Part shown: positions 1 to 7,444 of the stretch, piece by piece | How the letters are laid out: each line of letters starts with the position of its first letter | Position numbering within the stretch: position 1 is the first letter of the stretch | Origin: Hungatella sp. UBA5385 | GTDB taxonomy: Bacteria > Bacillota > Clostridia > Lachnospirales > Lachnospiraceae | Length of the DNA: 22,548 nt | Direction: 5' to 3' | NCBI GenBank assembly: GCA_002409995.1 | Contig: DHOR01000027.1 | Span: forward strand, 1-22,548 | The notes under the pieces: generated by a model | Databases searched by the model: none | Told to the model about the DNA's origin: nothing | What the model saw: only the letters and a program-made list of their open reading frames with translations | Translations under genes and position numbers: made by a program

Positions 1-23
1 GGAATTTAATTTTTCAATTCAGC

Positions 24-54
24 AGTGGTAGTTTTTATGTTCCCAATTACACTT
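24..54. repeat. 31-bp element, copy 1
   Basis: It is identical base for base to the copy at 186-216 and differs at three positions from the copy at 2889-2919. The plus-strand core reads GGTAGTTTTTATGTTCC. All three copies have the same orientation. A 10-base piece of the core (TAGTTTTTAT) occurs again at 119-128. What it does is not known: a regulator site, an insertion-sequence end relic or a recombination site are all possible. Confidence 0.9.
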
Positions 55-331
55 GAACAACTTGTCTTCACAAATGTTGTAACCATTCAGCTTTATATGT
101 AATAACCCATAACAATAATAGTTTTTATTTGCATTTCTATGTATAATCTACTATAATCTACAAATTTTGTCTACGTTTTATACTAAGTGGTAGTTTTTAT
201 GTTCCCAATTACACTTAATATAAATCATCTTTATAAATACTGAAACCATCTGGATCTATAGCAAACAAATGATCCTAGATAATATTGATTTGACATTCCT
301 TGCTTTTTAATTGAGTTACACATAATAAAAC
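55..331. other. AT-rich gap with decayed duplicated units, no intact gene
   Basis: No convincing open reading frame is present. A 10-bp tandem repeat (TATAATCTAC twice) lies at 142-161. On the minus strand, 215-274 reads as a possible gene tail of 19 residues ending IYKDDLY and a stop codon that overlaps the 31-bp element. The matching segment in the other unit has a one-base length difference and reads GYNICEDKLF instead of GFSIYKDDLY. This may be the remnant of a duplicated gene end, but the stretch is short and could be chance. Confidence 0.35.
186..216. repeat. 31-bp element, copy 2
   Basis: A perfect copy of 24-54, offset by 162 bp. The similarity continues beyond the 31 bases: from about 66 to 107 and 228 to 269 I count 27 matches in 41 aligned positions. 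The two copies therefore sit in an old duplicated unit rather than being isolated short sites. Confidence 0.9.
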
Positions 332-370
332 AGCCAGACTTCAAACGTATAAACAGTCTGATTTCTGGCT
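332..370 (-). terminator. Putative terminator after the DUF11-like secreted protein gene
   Basis: On the minus strand AGCCAGA (370-364) can pair with TCTGGCT (338-332), and an inner CAGACT/AGTCTG pairing is also possible. The right arm is followed by a T-rich run (GTTTTATT). It lies 11 bp past the stop codon of the upstream minus-strand gene, as expected for the end of that operon. Confidence 0.5.
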
Positions 371-380
371 ATTACTTTAT

Positions 381-2096
381 TTATCTAACTATAATTTCTG
401 AAAACTCCATTATATACGATGGATCTCTCATTGCATTTACTGAATCTTCACTTTCCGTTTCCCAAAAAATCTCATTATGAAGAGAATAACCTTCCGGTGT
501 ACATTCAAACACCCGGACCTCTACAGCCAATCTTTTCTCTTCACCTGGATTAAGACTACCAATTTTCCATGTAACCCGCTGGCGGCCATTTAAAACACCA
601 TAAACTCCATCTTCTTTACTTCCTACGAAAACGGTATGTTCCGGCAGATAATCTCTTACCCGGATATTATTAATGGGTTCCTCTCCGTCATTACGTATAG
701 TCATCTGGAATGTAACCTTTTCACCTGGTACAACTTCGCTGCTGACTCCATAAGGAACGATTGTCTGGGAATCAATAATGAGATCCTCTCTTATCTCTTG
801 TGGCTTATCAGTATCTTTCTTATCTATATCTAAATTGTTATCTTTTTTCTCAGCTTCTTTACTCTCTTTGGGTTTCTGAGTTTCCTGAACCGTTGTTTCA
901 CGAATAGTCTCCTCCACTGATGTCGTGGGAACGGCCTCTGTTGTTGCTGACGTAGATTCTGGTTTCCATCGGTCTCCCGAATCTCCACTAGAACCGCTGC
1001 CAGAACTTCCTTTTGAAGGTTCTTCCTGAGTCGTCTCAGGTGGATTGGTCTCCTCTGGAGTCGTCTCTTCCGGTTTTGTCTCCGGTGGACTGGTCTCCTC
1101 CGGCGTTGTCTCCGGCGGGCTGGTTTCCTCTGGGGTTGTCTCTTCCGGTGTTGTCTCCGGCGGGCTGGTTTCCTCCGGCGTTGTCTCTTCCGGTGTTGTC
1201 TCCGGCGGATTGGTTTCCTCCGGGCTGCTCTCCTCTAATTCCGATGCCAGCAACAATGCCGGAATCGGACCATCACTGCCAGGAAGTATAAAATCTATCT
1301 GAGTAATATCACATACAGGTTCAAATCCCACGTCTAAATTATAATAAAAATAAATTCTTCTATTGTTATAGCTGGCGAATTTACCTATTTCCTCATTAAT
1401 CCCAGTTTCAATGATTACTTCTTCTTGATCTGTATAGTAAGCAACTGCAGTACCAATCTCCACACCACTCAAAATCACAGGAATCTCAATTCCTTCTTCC
1501 GGGAATTTTAATCCCTCAACAATTCCCAGACTCCAGGAAGTGCTTGCACCCCCTTTTTCAACAATATCACTGGGGCAGACATTCACATGTATACTATATT
1601 TTAATCTCCAGTCCGGCTCTATTCTTTGGTCCTCTTTTAGATAATTCTTCAAATAATTGTCCCGGCCGGAATAAACACCTTTTATAATTTTTATCTTCTC
1701 TAAATCAATATCTAAATGACAAACAACAAAATCCCCTTCAGTCTCAGACTGCTGTAACCAATCGCTTAGATTTCTGTCAGTTCCTACGTTTCCTGGATTA
1801 TCCCAATCAGAAAAAGCGAGTGGCTTCACAGAAACAGCCTCTGAACCGGAAGCAACTGCTGAATATGTATCTGAATCGGAAGCAACTGCTGGATACGCAT
1901 CTGAATTTGTAGCAATCTTTATTCTTGAATGACCTTTAGGAGTCTTTTCTGATACACTAACTTTAAATATAGGCTCTGTCTCAGAAGGCTGTGCAAAAGA
2001 TACCAACGAAATACTGCCTGTCACCAACGAACCTATCAGTAGAACGCTCGCCCATCGCCTGGCATCAGATTGAAAACATTTACCGATGCTTCTCAT
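381..2096 (-). CDS. Secreted Pro/Glu/Thr-repeat protein with C-terminal DUF11-like domain
   Basis: A 571-residue exported protein of unknown function. Residues 1-35 form a signal peptide (RR, then a hydrophobic stretch ending SFA). Residues about 64-90 hold imperfect repeats of the type SDxYxAVAS. A central region of about 200 residues is not recognised. Residues about 289-358 are a low-complexity repeat of TPEETSPPET units, then a Gly/Ser linker and a charged Lys/Glu/Asp stretch. Residues about 445-545 resemble a DUF11 domain (GEKVTFQMTIRNDGEEPI, then VRDYLPEHT), a bacterial surface-protein fold with Ig-like character. No LPXTG motif or C-terminal membrane helix was seen, so it is probably released or held non-covalently. 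It starts at ATG behind AGAGGTG, 26 bp after the 53-residue peptide gene, and is the last gene of the cluster. Domain naming is from pattern memory, not a search. Confidence 0.85.
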   Translation of the reverse strand: MRSIGKCFQSDARRWASVLLIGSLVTGSISLVSFAQPSETEPIFKVSVSEKTPKGHSRIKIATNSDAYPAVASDSDTYSAVASGSEAVSVKPLAFSDWDNPGNVGTDRNLSDWLQQSETEGDFVVCHLDIDLEKIKIIKGVYSGRDNYLKNYLKEDQRIEPDWRLKYSIHVNVCPSDIVEKGGASTSWSLGIVEGLKFPEEGIEIPVILSGVEIGTAVAYYTDQEEVIIETGINEEIGKFASYNNRRIYFYYNLDVGFEPVCDITQIDFILPGSDGPIPALLLASELEESSPEETNPPETTPEETTPEETSPPETTPEETTPEETSPPETTPEETSPPETKPEETTPEETNPPETTQEEPSKGSSGSGSSGDSGDRWKPESTSATTEAVPTTSVEETIRETTVQETQKPKESKEAEKKDNNLDIDKKDTDKPQEIREDLIIDSQTIVPYGVSSEVVPGEKVTFQMTIRNDGEEPINNIRVRDYLPEHTVFVGSKEDGVYGVLNGRQRVTWKIGSLNPGEEKRLAVEVRVFECTPEGYSLHNEIFWETESEDSVNAMRDPSYIMEFSEIIVR

Positions 2097-2122
2097 ATTT
2101 GTTCACCTCTAATTTTCCCTGC

Positions 2123-2284
2123 TCAGAACTGCGCTACCACAATTCCCTTCTCATCCTTTTTCTTCACCACATCTCCTAATCCATCCAGATCATCTAACTG
2201 GCGATTGCTTTTCTTCGTCATGTAAAAGGAAACCGGGATACTCAATATTAAAACAATCAATTCAATAATATTACTAACTGTCAT
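2123..2284 (-). CDS. 53-residue single-helix membrane peptide
   Basis: A small gene. It begins MTVSNIIELIVLILS, with a hydrophobic helix at residues about 5-22, followed by a charged tail (TKKSNRQLDDLDGLG, then KKKDEKG) ending VVAQF. The ribosome site AGGAGG is ideally spaced (TAGACG) before the ATG and lies within the last codons of the upstream gene, whose stop codon is 3 bp away. This argues for tight translational linkage. It sits between two exported proteins of the same operon, so it may anchor or assist them, but that is inference. I recognise no family. It resembles small phage holin-like or secretion-accessory peptides only in layout. Confidence 0.8.
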   Translation of the reverse strand: MTVSNIIELIVLILSIPVSFYMTKKSNRQLDDLDGLGDVVKKKDEKGIVVAQF

Positions 2285-2287
2285 CGT

Positions 2288-2806
2288 CTACCTCCTTCTC
2301 CTTCTCATCTTTTGACATTCTTTTTTATACCATCTCAATACTTTGCCATTGTTCCACAAAGTATAGGCTGTATAGCCCCATACACTACAGATAGAAGTTG
2401 CCAATACACCATCTGCTGTATTGAACTCTGACTTCTTCTCCTGTACTGGTTCTTCTATATCATCTGCTTCCTCTACGGTTGCAGGAACCATGCGTTCTTC
2501 GCTTCTATGGCAGTTAGTACACTCTCTTCTCTCTAACTGCATTCCATCGTCTGTTACATCTCCCTCTGCTAACCACTCCCCATAATGATGTCCAGTTGCA
2601 GGGAGTATCTCTAAATATGTATAACCACAGTGAATACAGGTATTCTCTACCTGTCCCTCTGTGTCTTCGCTATTCATAACTATAATATGACTCTCAAACT
2701 CATGAGCCCCAGTCGGGCAGGGAGGTGTAGTATTGGCATAAACGTTTCCATAGCACAAGCAAACAAACAGAACGGTGCATAATAGCAAGCGGCTTATCCT
2801 ACTCAA
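2288..2806 (-). CDS. Exported C-x2-C repeat protein with C-terminal membrane helix
   Basis: A 172-residue protein. The start is taken as a TTG at 2804-2806: AGGAGG lies five bases before it, whereas the upstream in-frame TTG at 2819-2821 lies directly against that ribosome site. Residues 1-24 are a signal peptide (RLLLCTVLFVCLCYG, ending VYA). Two C-x2-C pairs follow (CIHC at about 57-60, CTNC at about 96-99), with ILPATGHHYGEW between them. This pattern is common in Firmicute surface proteins and may bind a metal or form disulfides. Residues about 132-152 may be a membrane helix, followed by a cytoplasmic tail ending in five arginines. That topology would place the cysteine part outside the cell. 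It is the first gene after the LytTR regulator, and a 31-bp element copy lies in the gap between them. Confidence 0.8.
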   Translation of the reverse strand: MSRISRLLLCTVLFVCLCYGNVYANTTPPCPTGAHEFESHIIVMNSEDTEGQVENTCIHCGYTYLEILPATGHHYGEWLAEGDVTDDGMQLERRECTNCHRSEERMVPATVEEADDIEEPVQEKKSEFNTADGVLATSICSVWGYTAYTLWNNGKVLRWYKKECQKMRRRRR

Positions 2807-2888
2807 ACCTACCTCCTCCAATCTTCTGTCCCTAATTCTACATTTACAATCTAACCTATATTGAAGTATTTGTCTTAAGCTTTTGCCA

Positions 2889-2919
2889 AGAGGTAGTTTT
2901 TATGTTCCGAAATACACTT
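2889..2919. repeat. 31-bp element, copy 3
   Basis: It matches the copies at 24-54 and 186-216 at 28 of 31 positions, in the same orientation. It lies one base beyond the stop codon of the LytTR regulator gene and about 80 bp upstream of the start of the next gene, so it occupies the leader of the exported-protein genes. With copies 1 and 2 it brackets the three exported-protein genes as direct repeats. Confidence 0.85.
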
Positions 2920-2920
2920 T

Positions 2921-3649
2921 CTAGTCTATATCTGATAAATCGGCAAATTCCGCCATTTGCTTTTTTAAATCGGCATAATAAGAACGCCCTACAGGCAAGA
3001 TATCACCATTATCCATCTCTACTTCTTTAAATGAAATGGTTCGTATATGCGACATTGACACCAGATAAGACCGGTGAAGTCTTATAAATCCATAATCCTG
3101 TAGTCTGGTTTCAATCTTGCCTATGGACGTATAAAAGCTAAATTCTTCATCATCACCATAAAAAACCGTTACAATTCTCTTTACTACCATAAAGTAACGA
3201 ATCTTACGGATTTCAATATTACGGAATTCACCTGCTCCGGAACACATAATATATTCAGTTTGTTTATCTTTTACGGACTTTATTGCTCGTTGAAAAATTA
3301 TATCAAATTTATCGTCTGAGGTTTCACCTTTTACTATGTAATGAAGAGCACTGACATCAAAAGCAGATTCATAATAATCTTTTGAAACTGTGAAAAATAC
3401 AATTTCGCTGGAACACCCCATATCCCTTAACTTCTTGGCAACCTCATCTCCTGAAATCCCACCCATTTTCATATCTAAATAAATAATATCAGGTTGGTCC
3501 TTGGCATCTTCCAAATGGAACAACAACTCCTCACCCTTCTGGTATAAGGAAAATTCCACTTCTATGTCATGGGATTCAGCTAATCTGGTTAACCGCATTC
3601 TACATTGTTCACGTTCTTGTTTATTATCATCACAAATTGCGATTACCAC
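2921..3649 (-). CDS. LytTR-family response regulator (AgrA/VirR type)
   Basis: A 242-residue cytoplasmic transcription regulator. Residues 1-120 form a receiver domain: acidic pair at D7-D8, phosphoacceptor D59 in IIYLDM, and the conserved lysine in HYIVKGE near 107. Residues about 135-235 are a LytTR DNA-binding domain (IRYFMVVKRIVTVFYG, then GFIRLHRSYLVSM). It starts at GTG behind AGGAGGGGAAGGC. No sensor kinase lies beside it within the window, so it is either an orphan or driven by a kinase elsewhere. LytTR regulators commonly control exported peptides, bacteriocins and virulence proteins. The three downstream minus-strand genes for exported or membrane proteins are likely targets or operon partners. 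Confidence 0.92.
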   Translation of the reverse strand: MVIAICDDNKQEREQCRMRLTRLAESHDIEVEFSLYQKGEELLFHLEDAKDQPDIIYLDMKMGGISGDEVAKKLRDMGCSSEIVFFTVSKDYYESAFDVSALHYIVKGETSDDKFDIIFQRAIKSVKDKQTEYIMCSGAGEFRNIEIRKIRYFMVVKRIVTVFYGDDEEFSFYTSIGKIETRLQDYGFIRLHRSYLVSMSHIRTISFKEVEMDNGDILPVGRSYYADLKKQMAEFADLSDID

Positions 3650-3797
3650 GCCTTCCCCTCCTATCCCATTAAATTAAATTCTAATTTTATATATAAAGCA
3701 AAGTACATGACGCTTTTTGACAAAAAACGACCATTATTCAATTTAATTCTAAAACAAGCAAGTTGGAAAGTCAAATAGAACTATTCGATTTCGTCCC

Positions 3798-3818
3798 TTA
3801 TAATAATTATTATTATAA
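3798..3818. promoter_or_regulatory. 21-bp AT palindrome, Fur/PerR-box-like
   Basis: The arms TTATAATAAT and ATTATTATAA are perfect inverted repeats around a single base. The layout resembles overlapping 7-1-7 Fur-family sites: the first 15 bases match the PerR consensus TTATAATNATTATAA at most positions. It lies about 150 bp upstream of the LytTR regulator start. In so AT-rich a gap (3650-3860) chance is a real alternative. Confidence 0.35.
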
Positions 3819-3866
3819 TTTTCGACTGTAAATTGTGCGAAATGTTCTGAAATTGTTTAAAAAATC

Positions 3867-3911
3867 AAAATTAGGGCTCCAACCTTTACAAAAAGGCTGA
3901 GCCCCAATTTT
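3867..3911. terminator. Hairpin terminator after the SEC-C gene
   Basis: The left arm (3867-3887) and right arm (3892-3911) pair over about 19 bases around GGGCT/AGCCC, with A-rich flanks giving T runs on both strands. Read on the minus strand it follows the SEC-C gene and ends in GATTTTTT. It is a diverged relative of the hairpins at 10822-10868 and 12093-12146 (same flanking AAAATT and a GGGGCT core in place of GGGGTT). Confidence 0.75.
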
Positions 3912-3917
3912 AAAAAA

Positions 3918-5501
3918 TCAGTTTTTTCCGCAACATTTCTTATATTTTTTCCCACTTCCACATGGACAGGGATCGTTTGGATACACTTTTTGAACAATTC
4001 TTCTGGGTGTAGGTGCTTTCCCCAGCCCATTAACTGCCATTTCATTAGGAGTATATCCTCTATTTAATACCATTCGTGTATGATTCCACACATCTATAAT
4101 AACTTCTGCAAACTTTTCTGTCTGATCTGTATTGTGGAATATAATGCCTGCTGCTTCCAGATCATCTACAACATTCTGCAGCACTCCGCCAAGGCTGATC
4201 TCAGCCTGAATATGAAGGAGCAAAAATTCAACAGTCTCTTCATCTACCCTCATATCTTTCATAAGAAAATCCCTGAGTTTATCAAGTTCCTCACTATTAA
4301 GGAATCCTTCATGATCCGCCATAAACTTTATTTCTTCCGGTGTGGGGATATAATATGGAACTTCCTTTTGTTGATTATATAAACTTTTATAAGATTCCTC
4401 TTCTATCAGTTCATCGTCAACCAGATATCCATCTATATAAGTGATCTCTTCTCTGTAAGACATTAATATCTCACAGGCTTCTATTAATTCCTCTTCTGTC
4501 AGTTTATCGGATTCATAATGATTGAAAATGCCGATTAATATAGATACAGGTGTTACTGCATATAATGAATTAGCAGCCCGTATATAGTCTCCAATCTTGC
4601 AGATTCTTGATCGTTTTTCCTGAAATTCTTTTGTATTCAGTTTATCATAGGCATCTCTTACCTCTGCTGAAACAATATAATTTTGCAAAGCTCCTGTAGT
4701 GATATAGCCGCCTTCATACAGATAATCCAATTCGCCCTGATCAAACACCTCAATCTGACTATCAGCCAAAAGCAGCTGGTCAAACAGCTCTATCTCCTTA
4801 TCTCTAAGGCAGAGAAAAAAGCTGTTCATATGCTCCTTCTTTGTAATATAGTCTGCAGTGTGATGAGCCAGCTCTGTTTTATTCCATTTGGTAAGGCCTT
4901 TCACTCCATGGCATTTTGCAATATTAGTAATGCTTTCTTTGTCATAGGATTCAAAGATTTCCTTCAGGGATATTGCTCCTGTTGACTCTTTTATTATATT
5001 TTCACCATATTCCAGCATCTGATTTACCTGGCTTATATCATATACTTCATTGGGGCTGGAACCTTCATTGAGCTTTTGGTAATATTCCTCAATTCCATTG
5101 ATTTCCTCAGAAATCTGATCCCCTTTATGTTTAATTACCTGTGCAAATGATTCATCAAATGCCACGGAAGTATCTTCCACCTGAAGCTCCAAAATCCAGT
5201 TTCTATATTTGTATATAAACTTCTTAGTTGCTGATACCAAATAGTCTATATTCTCAATCGCTGATATTTCCCGGTATTTGGAAAGAGACTTCTCTTTGCC
5301 CTCATTGCTAACCTGCGGCTCACTAACCCTGACTTTTTCTGAACGGAATTCAAACTCATAGGGCATACTGCTGCTCCAGCTATACACCTTCTGGATTATC
5401 TGGTGAAGTTCTGCATATGTAAGTCCTGCCGGCATCAGCACTCTGCGCCAGATAGGCGGTTTACTTCCCTTTATTGTAATTTTCACCTGATATGCTGCCA
5501 T
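3918..5501 (-). CDS. PRiA4b ORF3-like domain protein with C-terminal SEC-C zinc motif
   Basis: A 527-residue soluble protein. Residues 1 to about 165 match the plasmid pRiA4b ORF-3-like domain (YQVKITIKGSKPPIWRR, then LHQIIQKVYSW), known mostly from plasmid and transposon passenger proteins and of unknown activity. Residues about 165-490 are acidic, helical and not recognised. The last 19 residues are a textbook SEC-C motif (NDPCPCGSGKKYKKCCG), which binds zinc in SecA and many unrelated proteins and often mediates protein contacts. The ATG is preceded by AGGAGG. It is followed by its own hairpin terminator and appears to be a single-gene unit. The function cannot be deduced. Confidence 0.88.
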   Translation of the reverse strand: MAAYQVKITIKGSKPPIWRRVLMPAGLTYAELHQIIQKVYSWSSSMPYEFEFRSEKVRVSEPQVSNEGKEKSLSKYREISAIENIDYLVSATKKFIYKYRNWILELQVEDTSVAFDESFAQVIKHKGDQISEEINGIEEYYQKLNEGSSPNEVYDISQVNQMLEYGENIIKESTGAISLKEIFESYDKESITNIAKCHGVKGLTKWNKTELAHHTADYITKKEHMNSFFLCLRDKEIELFDQLLLADSQIEVFDQGELDYLYEGGYITTGALQNYIVSAEVRDAYDKLNTKEFQEKRSRICKIGDYIRAANSLYAVTPVSILIGIFNHYESDKLTEEELIEACEILMSYREEITYIDGYLVDDELIEEESYKSLYNQQKEVPYYIPTPEEIKFMADHEGFLNSEELDKLRDFLMKDMRVDEETVEFLLLHIQAEISLGGVLQNVVDDLEAAGIIFHNTDQTEKFAEVIIDVWNHTRMVLNRGYTPNEMAVNGLGKAPTPRRIVQKVYPNDPCPCGSGKKYKKCCGKN

Positions 5502-5612
5502 GAAACTTCCTCCTGTCTCTTATTTCCATTGTTATCTTAAAAACGCAAGTATCAATTTATCATATCTTTCTGGTATCTGTCCACCCTATGTGAGTGATTT
5601 CTCTATTTTCGG

Positions 5613-6026
5613 CTATTTTTCTTGGCTTTCGGAATTTTCTGTGTTTTTTATTCTCTTGTAAGCCAGATATTGAAACAATACCAAAATCAGCGCCCCTACC
5701 CCATAACAAGCCACATCATGCCAGTCAGCCACAGAGCCAATCATTGTTCTAAGAATGCGATTGGATTCCAGTCCCAGTATTTTTACAATATTAAAATACT
5801 GCATAAGCTCCACACCTGCTGCAAATAAAAACACATAAAGAGGAAGAAGCTTCACTCCTTCCGGGAGGAATATCCTGGCAAAACAATAGACTAAAACCAC
5901 TACCAGCACATCTCCTACATAAGGACGAATAAAATTATCCCTTACATAAAGTGCAATAAACAACTCTACAACAAAGAATATAAGAAAGGCAATTCCATAG
6001 TACAGCCGCTTTTTATTAATCTTCAT
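5613..6026 (-). CDS. DUF2809 family membrane protein
   Basis: An integral membrane protein of 137 residues with about four hydrophobic helices. The family signature appears as RPYVGDVLVVVLVYCFAR and, later, GSVADWHDVACYGVG. Its role is unknown. The start is taken as the second of two adjacent ATG codons, because GGAG lies five bases before it and only two bases before the first (6027-6029). It stands alone between the SEC-C gene and the phosphate operon, transcribed away from the latter. Confidence 0.82.
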   Translation of the reverse strand: MKINKKRLYYGIAFLIFFVVELFIALYVRDNFIRPYVGDVLVVVLVYCFARIFLPEGVKLLPLYVFLFAAGVELMQYFNIVKILGLESNRILRTMIGSVADWHDVACYGVGALILVLFQYLAYKRIKNTENSESQEK

Positions 6027-6029
6027 CAT

Positions 6030-6310
6030 TACTCCTTCTTTCTGCCGTTATCAGCAGAACAGTGGTTTTTACACATAAATATACCACAGGTCAGCAAAAA
6101 AATCTGTACCTGTGGCATATTTTGTCTATATTAAAATTTCTAATTATTGTTTGGCGAAGCCTGTCCCAATAAGCGCGCTTTCTTAGATGGACTAAGGCTT
6201 CTTCTATGTTTAATCCCTTCACGGGCTTTCTAGTATTTATTCTATCTGGAAATTGTGACCAAAGTTTGATAACCATATAAAGCATTTCTAAAAAGTATTA
6301 AATCTAACTT
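6030..6310. other. Gap upstream of the pst operon, with a hairpin
   Basis: No convincing gene. A minus-strand open frame of 64 codons (6091-6285) has no ribosome site and no recognisable product. A hairpin spans 6081-6118 (10 of 11 pairs, CCACAGGT/ACCTGTGG) with a run of seven A in its loop. It covers the stop codon of that open frame and could be a terminator or simply a palindrome. Confidence 0.3.
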
Positions 6311-6315
6311 TCTAT

Positions 6316-6381
6316 TTTACAAAAGTTTTACAGAGTCTATACCGAAACATGATTTCACCTCTCCCAAAGTATTGCTATACT
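6316..6381 (+). promoter_or_regulatory. Pho-box-like repeat and pstS promoter
   Basis: Two perfect TTTACA hexamers (6316-6321 and 6327-6332) are spaced 11 bp apart, the layout of PhoP-binding sites in Bacillus and relatives (TTHACA, five bases, TTHACA). A promoter follows: TTTCAC at 6353-6358, a 17-bp spacer and TATACT at 6376-6381. This fits phosphate-starvation activation of pstSCAB-phoU. No PhoP/PhoR pair was identified in the window. Confidence 0.6.
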
Positions 6382-6440
6382 CCTGATTGTAAGGATAAAA
6401 AATAATTTGTAAATCAGATAGAAAAGAGAGGAAAAAGATT

Positions 6441-7340
6441 ATGAAAAAGAATTTAATGAAATTTATGGCGATTGCAGGAACTACAATTCTTACTATGGGT
6501 ACACTGTCAGGCTGCGGAAGCAGTAATGCAGAAACTGTTGCTGCGGGTACTGCTCCACAGACTACTGCTGCACAAGGTGAGACTGCACAGGATACCCCCA
6601 ATTTAAAGGGTTCCATCAGCATGGTAGGCTCCACTTCTATGGAAAAGTTTTCAACTGCATTAAGCGAGTTATTTATGGAAAAGTATCCTAATGTTACAGT
6701 TCAGGCTGAATTCGTAGGATCAGGCGCAGGAGTTGAGGCTGTTAACAATGGTTCTGCTGACATCGGCAATTCCTCACGTAACTTAAAGGATGAGGAAAAA
6801 GCCAATGGAGTTGCTGAAAACATTGTTGCCATTGACGGAATCGCAGTGATTACAGATTCTGCAAACGCTGCAGAGGATTTGACAAAGGATCAGCTTATCT
6901 CTATATACAATGGGAGTATTACAAACTGGAAGGAGGCAGGCGGGGCAGATCAGCCTATCGTAGTCATCGGGCGTGAGTCAGGTTCTGGTACAAGAAGTGC
7001 TTTTGAAGAGATTTTAAAGGTGGAGGATAATTGCAAATACAGCAATGAGCTGGACAGCACAGGAGCAGTTATGGCAAAGGTTGCATCAACACCTGGAGCT
7101 ATCGGTTATGTTTCTCTGGATGTTCTGGATGATACTGTTAAAACTCTGAATCTTGACGGGGTTGAGCCAAGTGCAGATACTATTCAGTCAGGTTCCTATT
7201 TCTTAAGTCGTCCATTTGTTATGGCAACTAAGGGAGAAATTGCTGAGCAGAGTGATTTGGTAAAGGCGTTGTTTGATTACATTTATTCAGATGAAGGAAC
7301 AGAGCTGGTTAAATCAGTGGGCTTAATTCCGGTTAACTAA
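6441..7340 (+). CDS. pstS: Phosphate ABC transporter substrate-binding lipoprotein
   Basis: A 299-residue extracytoplasmic lipoprotein that captures inorganic phosphate for PstCAB. A lipoprotein signal ends in the lipobox LSGC (modified Cys25), followed by a flexible Ala/Thr linker. The mature domain begins GSISMVGSTSMEKF, and the phosphate-binding loop RESGSGTRSAFE is intact, as in PstS. Size and gene order (pstS first) are typical. The ribosome site GAGAGGAAAAAG precedes the ATG. It probably carries the operon's main, phosphate-controlled promoter. Confidence 0.97.
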   Translation: MKKNLMKFMAIAGTTILTMGTLSGCGSSNAETVAAGTAPQTTAAQGETAQDTPNLKGSISMVGSTSMEKFSTALSELFMEKYPNVTVQAEFVGSGAGVEAVNNGSADIGNSSRNLKDEEKANGVAENIVAIDGIAVITDSANAAEDLTKDQLISIYNGSITNWKEAGGADQPIVVIGRESGSGTRSAFEEILKVEDNCKYSNELDSTGAVMAKVASTPGAIGYVSLDVLDDTVKTLNLDGVEPSADTIQSGSYFLSRPFVMATKGEIAEQSDLVKALFDYIYSDEGTELVKSVGLIPVN

Positions 7341-7444
7341 CGGAGCATGACAGCTATTGATGCACATAGGCATTGTGCACATCGCTTTATGGAGGCGGAG
7401 TAATGATTCCTGCTTCGTCTCCTATTTTTGAAAGGAGTATTTAT

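Noticed and set aside
24..216. Two identical 31-bp repeats as a possible CRISPR start
   Set aside because: Repeat spacing is 162 bp, the units between are themselves related, there is no further array and no cas gene is present.
1013..1302. Two plus-strand open frames of 85-92 codons rich in Ser/Pro/Val/Gly
   Set aside because: They are reverse-strand shadows of the Pro/Glu/Thr repeat tract and have no ribosome site.
6091..6285. A minus-strand 64-codon open frame as a gene
   Set aside because: It has no ribosome site, no recognisable family and ends inside a hairpin. It is kept only as a note in the gap entry.
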